Part shown: piece after piece, positions 22,801 to 35,415 of the stretch | How positions within the stretch are numbered: the stretch's first letter is position 1 | How the letters are laid out: each line of letters begins with the position of its first letter | Assembly (NCBI RefSeq): GCF_028453695.1 | Contig: NC_135777.1 | Location: 19,147,714 to 19,211,713, forward strand | Direction: 5' to 3' | Length of the DNA stretch: 64,000 nucleotides | From: Augochlora pura | Lineage: Eukaryota > Arthropoda > Insecta > Hymenoptera > Halictidae | Made by a program: the position numbers and the translations under genes | Notes under the pieces: generated by a model | What the model was told of the DNA's origin: nothing | Databases searched by the model: none | The model's input: the letters and a program-made list of their open reading frames with translations, nothing else

Positions 22801-24775
22801 AAGCTTATGTTATGGCTTTATCGCCAGCTTAGCGTAGTTAGAAAATTAGCTTTGAACAGTATCATTTATAAATTATAAAAGCCTAGATTGTAGAAGTTGA
22901 AATATATTGATTTAAAAGAATGAGCGCGTGTTGCTTTAGGAAAATGATAACAACGACAAGATAGCAATTTTAGAAGGAAACATGTGGGAACAGTCACTTC
23001 GACCCGTACGGTAAGCAAGTATTAACAACGACGTTCTGAGAATAAATGACCGTGTCTCACACTTTCGTGGTTTGCGTTTTGAAAGAGGCAGTGAAAGAAA
23101 CCGCGATAAGTCGCATGTCTTCGGTTGTCTGAGTTCTAATCTTTTTCCTCACTGTCTAATCCTTCCTGTCGAATCATCGTTAGGAAACTTAGACTATAAT
23201 ACCAATTATGAATATATAAGTTACTTATTTCAACATTCAGACGCTGCAATACTTCTAGGTTTTATGAGTCATATTTCCCTGAATTATTAAAGTATTCATT
23301 CATAGCGCACTGAAAAATATTATATGACGTCCGAATATTAAAGTGAGTAACTGTATACGTACACGTAAAATTTGATTACGATATACGAAGTGTAACCAGT
23401 TTAAAATAGCAATGACTATAATAAAATCCAGACTTTCCCGTTCTCGCACAAGTCGGCGGGATTTCTTCGGACTTCGGTGTATGCTGGCAGCTAACTTGTT
23501 GTTACAATAAAGTGCCGGTCTCTCACAAGATAAAAATTCTCTAAGTCCGCCGTGCAACAAAAGTTTCTTCTCCTTTGTTGCACACGCGAGGATAGGCCAG
23601 AATCAAGTTCACCGGAGCAAAGTTGATGGAATGTTTGCTTGACTTTGTTAGCCTGGCGGCTGTATTAATGTTAGGTCGACCTTTCACGCGACTGTGAACC
23701 GCAAAATCGATATAGAATAATTTCCAATAAACAGCGAAGTGTTGTTTATTGGTTGCTTAACCTTCCCCCGGCCCGCTCGACACAATGAAAAGGCAACGCA
23801 ACAATCGTGCAATATTTTTCGTTTAGCTTTCTAATCCCCGCGAGACGTTCGATAAGCACTGCAGACGTTTTCTCCTCGTTACAATTAAGACCGTCGGAAA
23901 CACTCCAACCAATTTGATTTGTCCAGGCGAAGTTCTACGCGTACATTCGGGCATCCTTGCTATTAATGAATAATTTATTCTCATTAAAGTTACATGAGAG
24001 ATCGCTATGGTATCAGCAGGAAGAGAGCGAGAGAGAGAGAGAAAGATCCGTATTTATTCCGAAAAGCATAAATATTAATCGATCGCTGCCACCATTAGAC
24101 GAATATTAAAGTCGGATCCTTTGCTGTATCTAATGAATATTAAGGGCAGAACTTCTCCGGTTATTGCAACTACGAATGTAGAATATATTAGATAATTTTC
24201 GTTCGTGGGCGTTTCTTTAAAACTGAAAAGCAGTAAAAAGCGCGGCTTGTAATTATTTGAATTTTACAACGGTCGAATAACACCGATATTGTTACGACTA
24301 ATGGTTCCGGGAAGAAAGAAGGTAGAGAGGATGGTAAAAAGAAGAATATAAATTGTTATTATTATTGATTGTAGAATATTTGCTAGCTCTTGAATCAATT
24401 TTTAATACTGACCCAATATTTCTTCGTTAAGTTTTGCGATCAATATTTTTTGTTAAACTGGTAAAAATGAATAGAATATTGTATCGAAGTGTCTTTAGTT
24501 GCGAAACAGCTGTATGGTAGAGGCAGAGTTTTGCCTGTAGAAAGAAAAAAGTCGGCACGAAACGAGACGCGAATTTCTGGATGCCGTAATTTACGCGATC
24601 AGGATGATTCACGAGTCATTGTTACGAGCAGATTTTATCGGGTGCGTCGTTATATCTCCGGGGGTGTGCTACAACTTGAACGTCGACAAAGTCGTAACTG
24701 TAAATGACGTAATGATACGATCATCCTTCGGCGAGAGCTCTTCATGATTTATCTGGCGATCGATCGGTGATCAAG

Positions 24776-24795
24776 GCGTCGCGTCGCGTCGCGTC
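24776..24795. repeat. (GCGTC)4 pentanucleotide array
   Basis: Four uninterrupted GCGTC units. Confidence 0.85.
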
Positions 24796-27759
24796 GATCA
24801 AGACGAGGCTTTCGGGTAATTCATGCGCTCGTCTTCGAAATTATACTTCGGCGGCTCAAAATGTTATGCCGGTCGTCCCGAAAGGATTTACGTAGGCCGG
24901 GGACGGTGAATTGATAAATAATAAACGGTGCCGGGGGAATAACCGCCGTTTCGGCCCACGTGATATTCAAAACTGTCCGAAATAACAGTGATGCGATTTT
25001 ATTAAATCGGTAAACGCGATAACGACTTTATCGGTGCAGAATATTACTTGAAGAATCTTGAACGCGCAGGTGTCGTGCAAGGGCTTCTGCGTAAAAAATA
25101 GGAAGACTGTGATTTAGAGATACTGGTGCTTATTATGTAAGAAAATTAATACTGATGGGATTTATGTAAACTTCGTACAATTTGTAATACAGAATTCTTT
25201 TTTTTTAAATTATTATTAAATTATAATGCAAGTAAAATTACATTAGATTCTTAACAGAAATTTGAAGAAAATAGAATAAGCTTGAACGAAGAAGTTTTAG
25301 TTATAAAAGGAAAACTCAGGAATGAGTCATTTCGACTGGTTTGGTGCTTCCAGCGTCGAGAAACTACCGCCGCACAAAGAAGCAAAGAAAATACGAAGGA
25401 ATGACGAAGACCCAATTTGACGGAAAAGTATAGGCTTAGAGAGGCGAGCTCCACCGTTACGGAATTCCCAGAAAATTCGTTCGACTTTGCGAAAGGGATT
25501 TTAAAGGAACGCGAATAAAAATGTTGCAGGAAAAGTCGGGCGAATATCGGCAAGGACTGGCGGCGGGTTATGTAAACGTATTATTTAACGATGCGCCGCC
25601 GACGTTGCGAAATAACGATAGGATTTTGGAAAGTTCGATATTTATCTAGAAAGTCGGGCAGGAAGTTGCTCGGGTATGAAAATTTGATTGGTTCCCGTTG
25701 CCGAAGTTCGCCGTTCATTTACCGTTTTATATTTGGTTGATGGTAGGAGCGTAGTCCGAAGCACCGGCGGGCATTTCATTTCCTGGCTTTCCGTTCGTTT
25801 TCCACGACGGCGCCGCAAACACGAGCACGGTAGAATTCCGTGGGATTCGGGCGAAACGGAACGCGAAGGGCTTGTTATCTAATCTTGGTGCATGCCCCAG
25901 CTGTGACCACTTAAAAATACACACTCGGGCCCGTTCTTTTTTTTCTCTCCCTTCTGTCCCGTCGAGCGATTCCACGGCCGAAAGGAAAAAGGGCAGATTA
26001 AAGGACTCCTTGCGGGGAGTTTCCCCGCGGAAATTAAAACGCAATCCTGCGACAGATGCTACGATATCGACCGTTCCGCGACTGATAAACGTCTCGTTAT
26101 CACCGACCGTCCGAATTTCAACTTCGCCGACTCTGTTTTTCACACGAATGCGCCGAAGTGCAGATTTTCATTAATTCTGATAGATACGAAGAACTCCGAT
26201 AACGTGTAAACCGTTTAGCTAGGCGCTCTTTTGTCCAAGAATTATTAAATGCATAGGTAAGCGGAAAGGTGCAGGTCATTTTTTCGAAAGGACGCAGCTT
26301 GCTATCAGCTCGAGTGTAGGCAGTTTTCATTAGAGTGGGAACCAGAGCACTCGATATTTTTCCGTATAGTTTAATTCCTGAATACAGCTGTTTTGCTCGT
26401 GAAGCAACTCTAATTGGAAAGAATTGTTTCACATACGAATCGTTCTAAAATATTCTTATTAACATAACGTTTTTAAATCGTGTTCTACTTGCTTTTTATA
26501 TCGATACAAATTAAAATACTTATAATCCTCCAGTATTGTCACAGTTCGTCTCTCCTAAGTGCTATTGAACTTTGTTATTTGAATAGTATTAATCACGCGT
26601 GTTCGGTGCAGAAAATGTTTGCCGGCCAGACTGCGCGTCGTTTCCGCCTAACGGGTTAATGATTGGTATACAAACGCAGTCGCTTTGAAAGGGTTAAAGT
26701 GAGCCCGACGATTCTGAACGATGCGAAAAATAGAAAATGCGATATTAATACAAAACCTGTCCTCGGTCTGCGCAGAATGTCGGCATTCAAGCGTGAAACG
26801 CACGGACATTTCAAGCACTCGCCGTGCAACCGAGCAGTCCCGGAACCCCCCCTTTATTTAAACTTTTCAATAATCATTCCGCGCCGAGGCCGTGATTTTA
26901 TTACGACACCGGTGCGAGACTTCAAACCCCCGTAACTGTGTAAGTATGGACGACCAGGATGAAAGCGTCAAAGCTTTTTATTCCCGGACGCCGAGAGGCG
27001 ACCGTGCGCGGAGGCCGATCCCGCGTTTCATCAAATAGTCCATAAAAGTGTGGATTTACATAAACACCCGTAGCCCCAGACGCGACGAGCCTTTATTTTC
27101 GAACCGGTAAAAGCGGACGATTAAAAACAGCTGCGAGCGGTGGCGCGCGTAATTTTCCCACCCCCTCGGCGCTCGCGAGGCCGCGGTCATCCGAAACGGC
27201 TAATTCGTCGTCGACGGGGATCGACGACGGTCCCTGACGGTTTCCCACAGCGCGCCATGCCCGAAATTGCTGATCCGGCCGCGTAAAAAATTTTCCCTCG
27301 TATAAGAGTCGTCCATTAAATTACGAAATACGTAATCCAAAAACAACGTTATTCGGCCGAGTTTTAGACCAGCTCCGATGGGTGTAATAAATGCGTGCTG
27401 CGTGGTTATATTACCGCTGCCGATAAAATGGTTTATGCAGATTGAATTTCATTGATAGTATCAAGTTAATAGATTCCGACCGCCGTTTTTCTGTATTTGC
27501 GATGGAAATTCACAAATGTTTATCTTCAGCTTTTTACTGCTTATTTCGAACGCTTTGCGTTCATTGTACTGTTGCAAATGTGCTGTGGTTTTTTTTTCTC
27601 GCATTTTTATCTTTACCGGCACCCTGTTAATGTTCACTGTATTCGTGATATTGTGGAGGACTGGCTTATTCATGGAGTTACATTATTTGTTTATAAATTG
27701 TGATTTGCAAGGGTGGACTAATTAAAACGATTCAGTTATAACTAAACGTACTAAAAGAT

Positions 27760-28330
27760 CTGATTCAAAAGTAGAAAATGATTCTTTAAATAACACTTGC
27801 TTTTATAGTACGACCAATAAACTTCCAACAATCCAGATCCAGGCAGAAACACATTCTTAGAACGCCCCAAAAGTTTTAATGAAATGTTGGGCTGGCTAAC
27901 CTAATTTGGACCACTGCCAAATATGATCAATCTTGTGTCACGGGAAAGAAAACTTCTTCCAGCCTTTCTCACATTAGTAATTGCTGTTTTTTAAATTCCA
28001 TATGACGCCTGTTGTCCAATAGTTAGGTGCAATGAACTCTAGCTCTCTTCTAATTACAAGAAAACTATTCCTAACAGGTAATTAACCTATGAACTTCCCT
28101 TTCAACCTGTCTTAATATTTTCAATCAATTGTCCAATTCCAGCTCTTGCCTTTTCTCATCATCAAGCAAATTGCCTCTAACAGATTATCACCTTATAAAT
28201 TCTAATCCGGATCTGACTTAGCATATACTGTACACAAAAATATATTTCCAACCATTTTAGCATCGTTCATTGTCCAACAATTTTAACTCTAACTTAATCG
28301 CAGTTTAACAAACGACTTGTAACAGGAAAC
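27760..28330. other. Strand-skewed, G-poor block of unknown nature
   Basis: Counted by hand from 28081 to 28320, the plus strand has about 20 G against 59 C. From 27841 to 28320 it is about 60 G against 111 C. CpG is sparser than in the neighbouring DNA. Related short strings recur (GTTGTCCAAT, ATTGTCCAAT, ATTGTCCAAC; CTCTAAC; CTAACAG). There is no long open frame on either strand. It could be an exon of a non-coding RNA on one strand or a transposon remnant. Confidence 0.45.
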
Positions 28331-28679
28331 CGGCCAATAGAAGGCATTCGTCCTATAATCCCCCGCGAAGTATCAATGACTTCCTTTCGTCCAGGTGGCC
28401 AATTTTCCATTATCCACCTGGATCGCACAATTCGATCAAGCCCGATGCCGCGGTTCGTCGGCGAACAATGGAACGATCGAAGCTGCCGGAAAATCGTCGT
28501 GTGCCGCGGGAGCGGGTCGCGAGACGCGATGGGGTGGTTACCTAGCTGCCGGTGTCTATTAATGTCGCGGGCCTATTTCCGGATATATCTTGTTGCCGTG
28601 CGAAAATTTACCTCCCTCCTGGGGAATGGGTATCGATCGATCGTGTCCCAGAGTCGAAAGCTGCGGGCCAGCGAACGCG

Positions 28680-28740
28680 GGAAAGAGAGACAGAGAGAGA
28701 CAGAGAGAGAGAGGGAGAGAGAGAGAGAGAGGGAGAGGGG
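28680..28740. repeat. GA-rich purine tract
   Basis: GAGA runs broken by CAGA and GGGA units, purine except for two C over about 60 bp. Confidence 0.9.
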
Positions 28741-29707
28741 CGACCAGGTAGAAAGAGAGAACGCGTTGGAGACAGAGAGGGGATCCTCCGCGTCGTTTTC
28801 ACCCTAGTAACAGAGGGAGGAAACGTCGCGGCGCACAGTGCTTTAAAACGAGAGTCTGACCGCGAAATAGTCGCAATTTCGATAATTTTCTGTTGCGTAA
28901 TTTTTTGACGTCTCCATGTTCCCAAATCCTCGATGATCGTAAATTTAATGTACAGTACATCGTTAACAGATTCGTCCAAAAATGTTTAGACATTGCAGCA
29001 AATATGATTCTAGAAAATATAAAGCTATCGAGCATTGAAAAATGTTTTCAATAAACGCTAAACGGCTACAAGGGAATTTAATTTATTGTAATTTATGCAC
29101 CTCGGTCAGTTTAACTTGAGAAATCGATCTTGGCAAAAGTGGAAGAACTTCGAAACACTTCTTGTGTGTGTTCGCGTAAAAGTTACGAACAGCACCGGGA
29201 AATGTAAACCGAATCCAATTTTCACTTTAAACATTCGATAAGTTCAAAGAAAACAATTCTATAAGCCGCAGCGATCAGTAATGTAATCCATTTTCGATGA
29301 TTTATCCGCTGTTAAGTTGATATATAGTCTCGAATGGCCAGACGCCCATTTTGAAACGCTGCGCGGCGGAGCGAGCACGGGGTCGGGGGGTGGGAACGAA
29401 CGGCTGGATGGCTCGTTTATTAAAGTTTTCGAGTAGGAACCCTGCCGAACGCCGGCAACCAGTTGAATACACGTAAAAATGTTAAACACCGCGCCGGAAC
29501 AAGGGGGAGGGGCGGCCGCTGACGGGGGTGCCGGCGGAAATCAGATAATAGACGGGGCCGAACGGAAACTCGGCCGTCCAGCGCTTTTCACTGCCGCCAT
29601 TTTTCCTGGTTCTTTCATCGAGTTTCCATCCTCCGTGCACACACACGCGTCGCGAACTTTTTTCAGACGAACGCCAGCAGAATGGGCTGAGAATAAGGGG
29701 ACGCCTA

Positions 29708-29732
29708 GGGGGAGGGCGGGGAGGGGGGTGGG
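29708..29732 (+). other. G-quadruplex-type motif
   Basis: Five G-tracts of 5, 3, 4, 6 and 3 bases separated by single bases (A, C, A, T). This fits the classical quadruplex pattern with one-base loops. Confidence 0.7.
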
Positions 29733-30573
29733 CTCCTCTCGCGCCAGTTCGTTCGAAACTAGGATCTTCCGACGCGCAACAACCCCTTCGCGCCGGTTTG
29801 TTTACGAAAAATAGCGACGACTCGTGCTCCGGTTTGTCGCCGAGATACGAGGGGGGGGGTGAGAAACTTCCCCCCGCGGAGTTTCGAGCACCTTCGAGAC
29901 CCCGAGCGACGCCCGCGGAAATTATGGCCGTCCCTGTTCCGCTATTCCTGATTTACGGCTGTTTTATTCCTAGCCTGTTCTCTCTGCTCGAAAGTTCACC
30001 GACAACCTTTTTTGTAATAACGGACCGCTTCTTAGTTTTGCTACGAGTTCGTGACAGTTCGTGACGAACATTTTTCCCCGATTTATGGTTGAACATTTGG
30101 GTAAATAAATTTTTAACTAAATGATTTATTATTTTTAATAAATGATTAAAGCATTGCTACTTTTATGTTGATATATAAAATGTATGCAATGCAAATATGT
30201 ACAAAGGAAAAATTCAAATAGTTATAAAATATTTTAAGCTTTTCTACAATTGTTAAAAAACTCACAATTCATTACAAGTCTACATTAAAATGACTCTAAT
30301 TTAATTTTGATGCTACGAAACTTTCTGCTATTGTAACCGTGCACAGTACTCGATAATGTTTTGTTGCTTTTTTTTCCTGGCTGAGAAAAAGAGCGCGTAT
30401 AAACAGTCGTCGCTGCGCGATCTCCCGATTATAAATAAAGGAAGGCTCGTGTTTTATTGAAATAACTTGTCGTGAATGTTTTCGAATACTTCGTACATTC
30501 CCGGTCGTTTTTCCACGGCAGATATTCCGCGGAGTATTTCGGGCTCGTAATTCTCGTCTTTAAACACGGCGAA

Positions 30574-30596
30574 CCGGTATTCTGATAGAATACCGG
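30574..30596. repeat. Inverted repeat, 10-bp perfect arms, 3-base loop
   Basis: CCGGTATTCT and AGAATACCGG flank GAT. A single strand would form a tight hairpin. Confidence 0.75.
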
Positions 30597-32973
30597 CTCT
30601 GTAAATATTACATTTGCTGTTTTAACGAGTTTTCCGTTTTCAATCGAGCAAAACCGGTAAATGTTGGAAACGCGTTCTACCGTCTACTCTTTTAAATACT
30701 GTAGCGCAAAACGAAATTCTGCTAATTGAAGACCCCGCGACGGTGACTATTTGATCCGTTAATCAGTGAACACAATTTTGTAATAGTTACAAATGTGTTT
30801 AAAGGTGTAATATAAGATCTATTGAAAAATACGTACGTACATCGAATAGTTAATGAATGAAGACTTAAACACTCGATTCAGCAGATGAATTTTTACAAAA
30901 TGATGTTCGCAGGTGTATCATGCAATAAATAATAATGCTGAAAAGGGAATGATTAATATTACTCCGTTGATTCATTGGACAGTTCGGTACGCAAATATTC
31001 CGCGTGAACTCGGGATTGTCGCTCTAAATAAAATTAGAACCGTACGGTACTTCCTTCAGGTTATTGTTACAATGAACTTCGAGAGCAACGGTTCGGTGCT
31101 GCTCGAAGAAAATCCGTATTCCGCCGATAAATTTCCTTAAACGGTACAAAAACCTTGTTTCGTGGGACAAAACGCGATCCGCCGGCATTGTGCCTGCCAT
31201 TACGAGGTATCTTGTACACGCGAAGCGAGCAATGCAACACGCCGGAGATCGCATCGATTTAGCGTGCTCGCATAGATGGCGGTTTTCGCCGGAATTCGAA
31301 CTAATAATGCGACCGAAAACAATATCGAGAATCGTAATTACGGTGAAACGCGTACACACCCCGCTCCGAGCGTTCTGCATATGGCAGCTTATTCGTTATC
31401 GAACTTGCGGTCTGCAACCTGTGTCCGTGTGTACGTCGCTCGTACGTTGCTGGCGCGCGAGCGATCGGTGCCGTAACGACGAACGGCTGTCGCAAATATA
31501 TTTTCCCCCGGATCGTGTGCAATCGTTACGCCGATACGTGATTCGCCCGCGTAAACAACGAACAATTGTTTTTGTTTTTTTCGGCGATTCATTCTGTCCG
31601 CGATGGTCCCCCATCGTCCGGAAAATTCATCTTCGTTGGAGCGGTCCGAGGCGGTTTGTTTTCATTTCGGCGAACAAATCTTTATAAATTATTTCCGTGC
31701 TTGAATTCTGTCGTTTCGTGTGCCGGAAATAGGTCGGATTTTTGTTTTATGTGACAGGCTATGTTTTTTCTTTTTAACGGCGGTTTAAAGTGTGACATTT
31801 ACACCGGAATCCGTGCAACAGTGCCGGCTGATAACCTTTGGAGAATACTTCGCTTGATAAGCCTGGAAACTAGACCAAGTATCCAGCAATTCTTTGTATC
31901 TTGCTGCTTTTTTCGTCCGTGTCTCTTTTTTCCCGGCTCCCTCGAGCCCGGCCGCATTAATTTAGATCTTTAATGGTTTCTTGTTGGAAGCGCACCGTGT
32001 ATTCGTATAAAACGGTAAGTCCTCGGAAAAATTTATGAGTGTTGTGTTCTATTATTTTCAATTTAAAAACAAAAAACCGTTTCCACTTTTTACGCTTTTG
32101 TGCTCTACGATTTATAGCTGCAATTTGTATATAAATTTTTCAGAGAAATATCCGGTCAATAAATTTATAACTAGACTAGAAATGTAAATCTATTTTCCCT
32201 TTTAATAATCCTAGAAGTCGGAAACAGCATGACAACGTTTGTAAATTTCTAATTAAAAAGTACACAGAAAAATAATATGAGAGGTAGATATTTTGTCTAG
32301 TATATTTTCTCATGTTAATCGTCATCGAAAAAGCTTAAACCCAGGTCTTGAATTTTGCTGTAATTTAAATATAAACTTTCGTAAATATAATTTATTTAGT
32401 GAACTTCCAATTTCTAAATTATTCCTTTTTTCGTTACTAAAGTTTAATTGTAACAGTTATTTCGTACTTAACAGATATTTCAGAGGTTATGCTATTTTTG
32501 AATTTGCTTAGCATCGTCGTGAGTATTAAAACCTTGATTTCGATGTGCTTATTTCATCGTACTCCTCCAGAAAAAGAAAAGCTGAGCAGAATAAAGTTCG
32601 TTCTATCCGAGCGGAAAACTGAAAAGTCACGAGACGATTGTTACATCAGTACCAATTGAAAACGTTAACAGTTTTCGCTGAAGCCCCGGCATAAAACGAC
32701 GAATACACAAAAACCTAAACATCCATTCAACCGCGTCCCGCTTAGAAAAATGTCGGCGTCGCCGGCCGGCTCCATTTATTAGCAACCAGAAAGAGAGCTC
32801 CTCCAAAGTTCCAAGTAAGGCAACACCTAGGCGACAATGCAGTCCCAATTCTGTCACGGCGAGTGCACTCGAGCGCAGTGGAGTAGCGCGCGGACTCCAA
32901 GGATTGAAATTAAAGCAAACGAACGGAACGGGAAAAGAAAGAAAGAGAGAAGGAAGGAAGGAAGGAAAAAAAG

Positions 32974-33237
32974 AAACAGTCTCGGTCATTCGATGGCAGT
33001 GAAATAGTCCGCGAGCAGAGCACTCGATTTCCATTGAGCGTTACGTCTGCACGATTTCTTTCTCGAAGCGGCGCGCGCACACGGCGCTATCAAGCCGGCA
33101 AACAGAGCAAAGGAGAAAAACAGTTTCGGTCATTCGATGGCAGTGAAATACTACAGCGTGCCGCCCCCCCCCCCCCCCCCCCCGAGCACTCGATTTCCAG
33201 GGAGCATTACGCCTAGCACGGTTCGGAGATTTCTTTC
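32974..33237. repeat. Segmental tandem duplication with a poly-C insertion in copy 2
   Basis: Copy 1 (32974-33061) and copy 2 (33117-33237) share CGGTCATTCGATGGCAGTGA, then GAGCACTCGATTTCCA and later ATTTCTTTC. The offset is 144 bp at the left and 166 bp after an insertion that includes twenty C (33164-33183). Between these blocks the copies have diverged, e.g. GAGCGTTACG against GAGCATTACG. Confidence 0.85.
33164..33183. repeat. Poly-C run, 20 bases
   Basis: Uninterrupted C20 inside the second copy of the duplicated segment. Length in the assembly may be unreliable. Confidence 0.9.
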
Positions 33238-33560
33238 GGCGTTGGCAAGCGCGTCACGTCGGGCAACGATCGCTCCCGCGCGATATCGAGCGCGCGACCC
33301 GGAGAGCGTGTGCACGCGGTGCCAGGCGGTGGTCGACCGCAACGGAATCAAGCGAGAGCATTATACGATTGAAATAAAAGCCGGGCATATTGTCTAGTTA
33401 GCGGTAATGAAAATAACACGGCCGTTACATGGTCCGGGAGCACTGTCAACGCTTGGGGCTGCGTCGCGTGTGCGCGGGCTGCGAACGAATACGTCCGAAC
33501 GGGAATGCGGGGCCGAGGCGAATCTTTGAAAGGCCACGTTGGCAGTGCTATCAATAGTAC

Positions 33561-33592
33561 GGTTCGAGTGGCCACTTCTTCAACCTCGAACC
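33561..33592. repeat. Inverted repeat, 8-bp arms, 16-base loop
   Basis: GGTTCGAG and CTCGAACC flank a 16-base spacer. It looks at first like a tRNA T-loop box, but the rest of a tRNA is absent. Confidence 0.6.
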
Positions 33593-35380
33593 TCTCGTGC
33601 TAGGGTCAGCCATAATGTCGACGTTCAGACAAAAGGGACGTACAGCGGTGGACAAAAGATTAAGACGGGAAGGGGAAAGAAACTGGCGCGACGCGCTGCG
33701 ACGTTAAGAAAGTGAAACACGCGTCTGGATTTTACAGAAGCGAAATAAACTAAATAAATAAGTAACAGTTATACGATGTCATGTGTGACGGAAATGAGAA
33801 TTCATCGTCTTTTTATGACCGCTGCTGTACGTACATCGAAGGAGCGGCTCTTTGTCAGGCAGGCCGACGTGACCGGAAAGCGATCGGACCGGAAGCCTTC
33901 CTGATGCACCGACGATCGTGAAAAATAATGTCACGGTATTTGCAGATCCTGGTCGAAAGGTCACACTACGTCTGGGACCAGAACTATTTATAAAACCGTG
34001 GATTTACGGACGTCCTTTGCCTGCAATTACGTACTCGCACTCCCACACACTTTCGGCTCTCCAAAGAGATCGATATTTTATTTCTTTTCCAGCTACTACA
34101 ATATCGAGTTAGTAACAGGATTTATTTATAATTCTCAGAATATGATCAAGCAAAGATCCAGTGTGGGAGTTGAATGACCTTTGGAATCTCCTTTGATAGA
34201 AAATTCGGACGACCTCCGCGAACGCGATGATATTTAAGTTGATCGTATTTTCATCGTTACAAGGCTCCAATTTGTTTACAGAGCCAGGCAAATGTCGAGT
34301 TAAATTTCTGTTAACTCGTAGAACATATGTAATATTAATAGCAATCGAGCTCCTGCAAGAATAAACAAATTTTCCGTGACTTCAGATCGTGGAATAATTA
34401 AAATCGCTAGATAATATATTCTTAAACACGAAAGACTATCTGAGAATCTTCCGGCGTATCTCAAAGCCCAGAAACTTCGAAAAAATAACACAGACTATAG
34501 ACGATCCGGTAAGCAGGCTGCGTCGGTAAAAATGAGGTTGCGGACGAGGAGTTAATGCTCTTTATCGAATCAGGCGGCGGCGGTGAAAAAGAGCTTTCGC
34601 GAGGACTCCCCCCGTTCGCTGATGAAACTTTAAAGTCGCCGAAGATTTTCTTCCGGGGATGAAGGTGGGCTCACCCCCCCTGCTAACGGGACCAAAGAGA
34701 CCGACCCAAGCCCGGACGTCCATTTTGTTTTGCTCTTGCTCGCGGCAGCCGGTGCCGTACCTGAGAGGGAGCGAGACGTCCTTCAAGCCCGTTGTTACCA
34801 AGTCCCATAAATTTCTCCGGGCGTCTCGCAGCCCAGGCAGATGGAAACAAACGCCGGGAGAGGCCCGGGCTCGCTCGCCAGGAAGTCGTTTTGCCAGCGA
34901 CCTAATAGCATTTCAACGATATCGAGCGGGTGTCCGCGGGTAACTCGCGCCGCTCCGCGCGATCACGCGCCACGGAAAAGGTTGTCGACCTTTAAAACTG
35001 TGTCCGAGTGCTCCAGAAACCCCGAACCCAGGATACTCGGCTCTCGGGGGAGCGATCGCCTCGCCGGATCGAACTTGTCGCGTGTTGCCCTCTTCTACCC
35101 CTTGTTGCGAGCGCGACGCCGATCGAGGGGGTCGCGCCCGTCCGTCTATTTTCGGAGGGTTGGGCTTCACCTTGCTTTTGTCGTCGAGAGGACCGTCGCT
35201 CGATTTAGACCGTTCGACGCCGCGGGCAGGAAACAAAATGCTCTCCGGCCGATTGGCAGCTTGACATTCTTGAAACTGCTTTAATTGCGAATGAGAACGT
35301 ACCAGGTGGTATTTATGGGAGCTCTTCCGCTGCCTACATTTGTCCTGTTGTTCCCCCGCGCTGATACAACGAACCAGTTA

Positions 35381-35415
35381 TATACAGGGTGTCCCTTAGC
35401 GGGGGGGGGGGGGGG
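35381..35415. repeat. TATACAGGGTGTCCC motif followed by poly-G
   Basis: The string TATACAGGGTGTCCC (35381-35395) resembles a terminal sequence I associate with small arthropod DNA transposons. A run of fifteen G follows five bases later. I could not find a matching opposite end, so this may be a fragment or chance. Confidence 0.35.

Noticed and set aside
26118..26432. 104-codon minus-strand frame with fairly natural composition
   Set aside because: No homologous motif, no splice-site support, and a length within what chance gives in 64 kb.
31190..31687. 165-codon plus-strand open frame
   Set aside because: Arg-rich and overlapped by several frames on both strands; no family resemblance.
33561..33592. 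tRNA T-loop-like GGTTCGAG
   Set aside because: It pairs with CTCGAACC as a simple hairpin with a 16-base loop; no tRNA cloverleaf fits.
34841..35284. 147-codon plus-strand open frame
   Set aside because: GC-driven frame, open in parallel on the opposite strand; Arg/Ser/Pro-rich with no motif.
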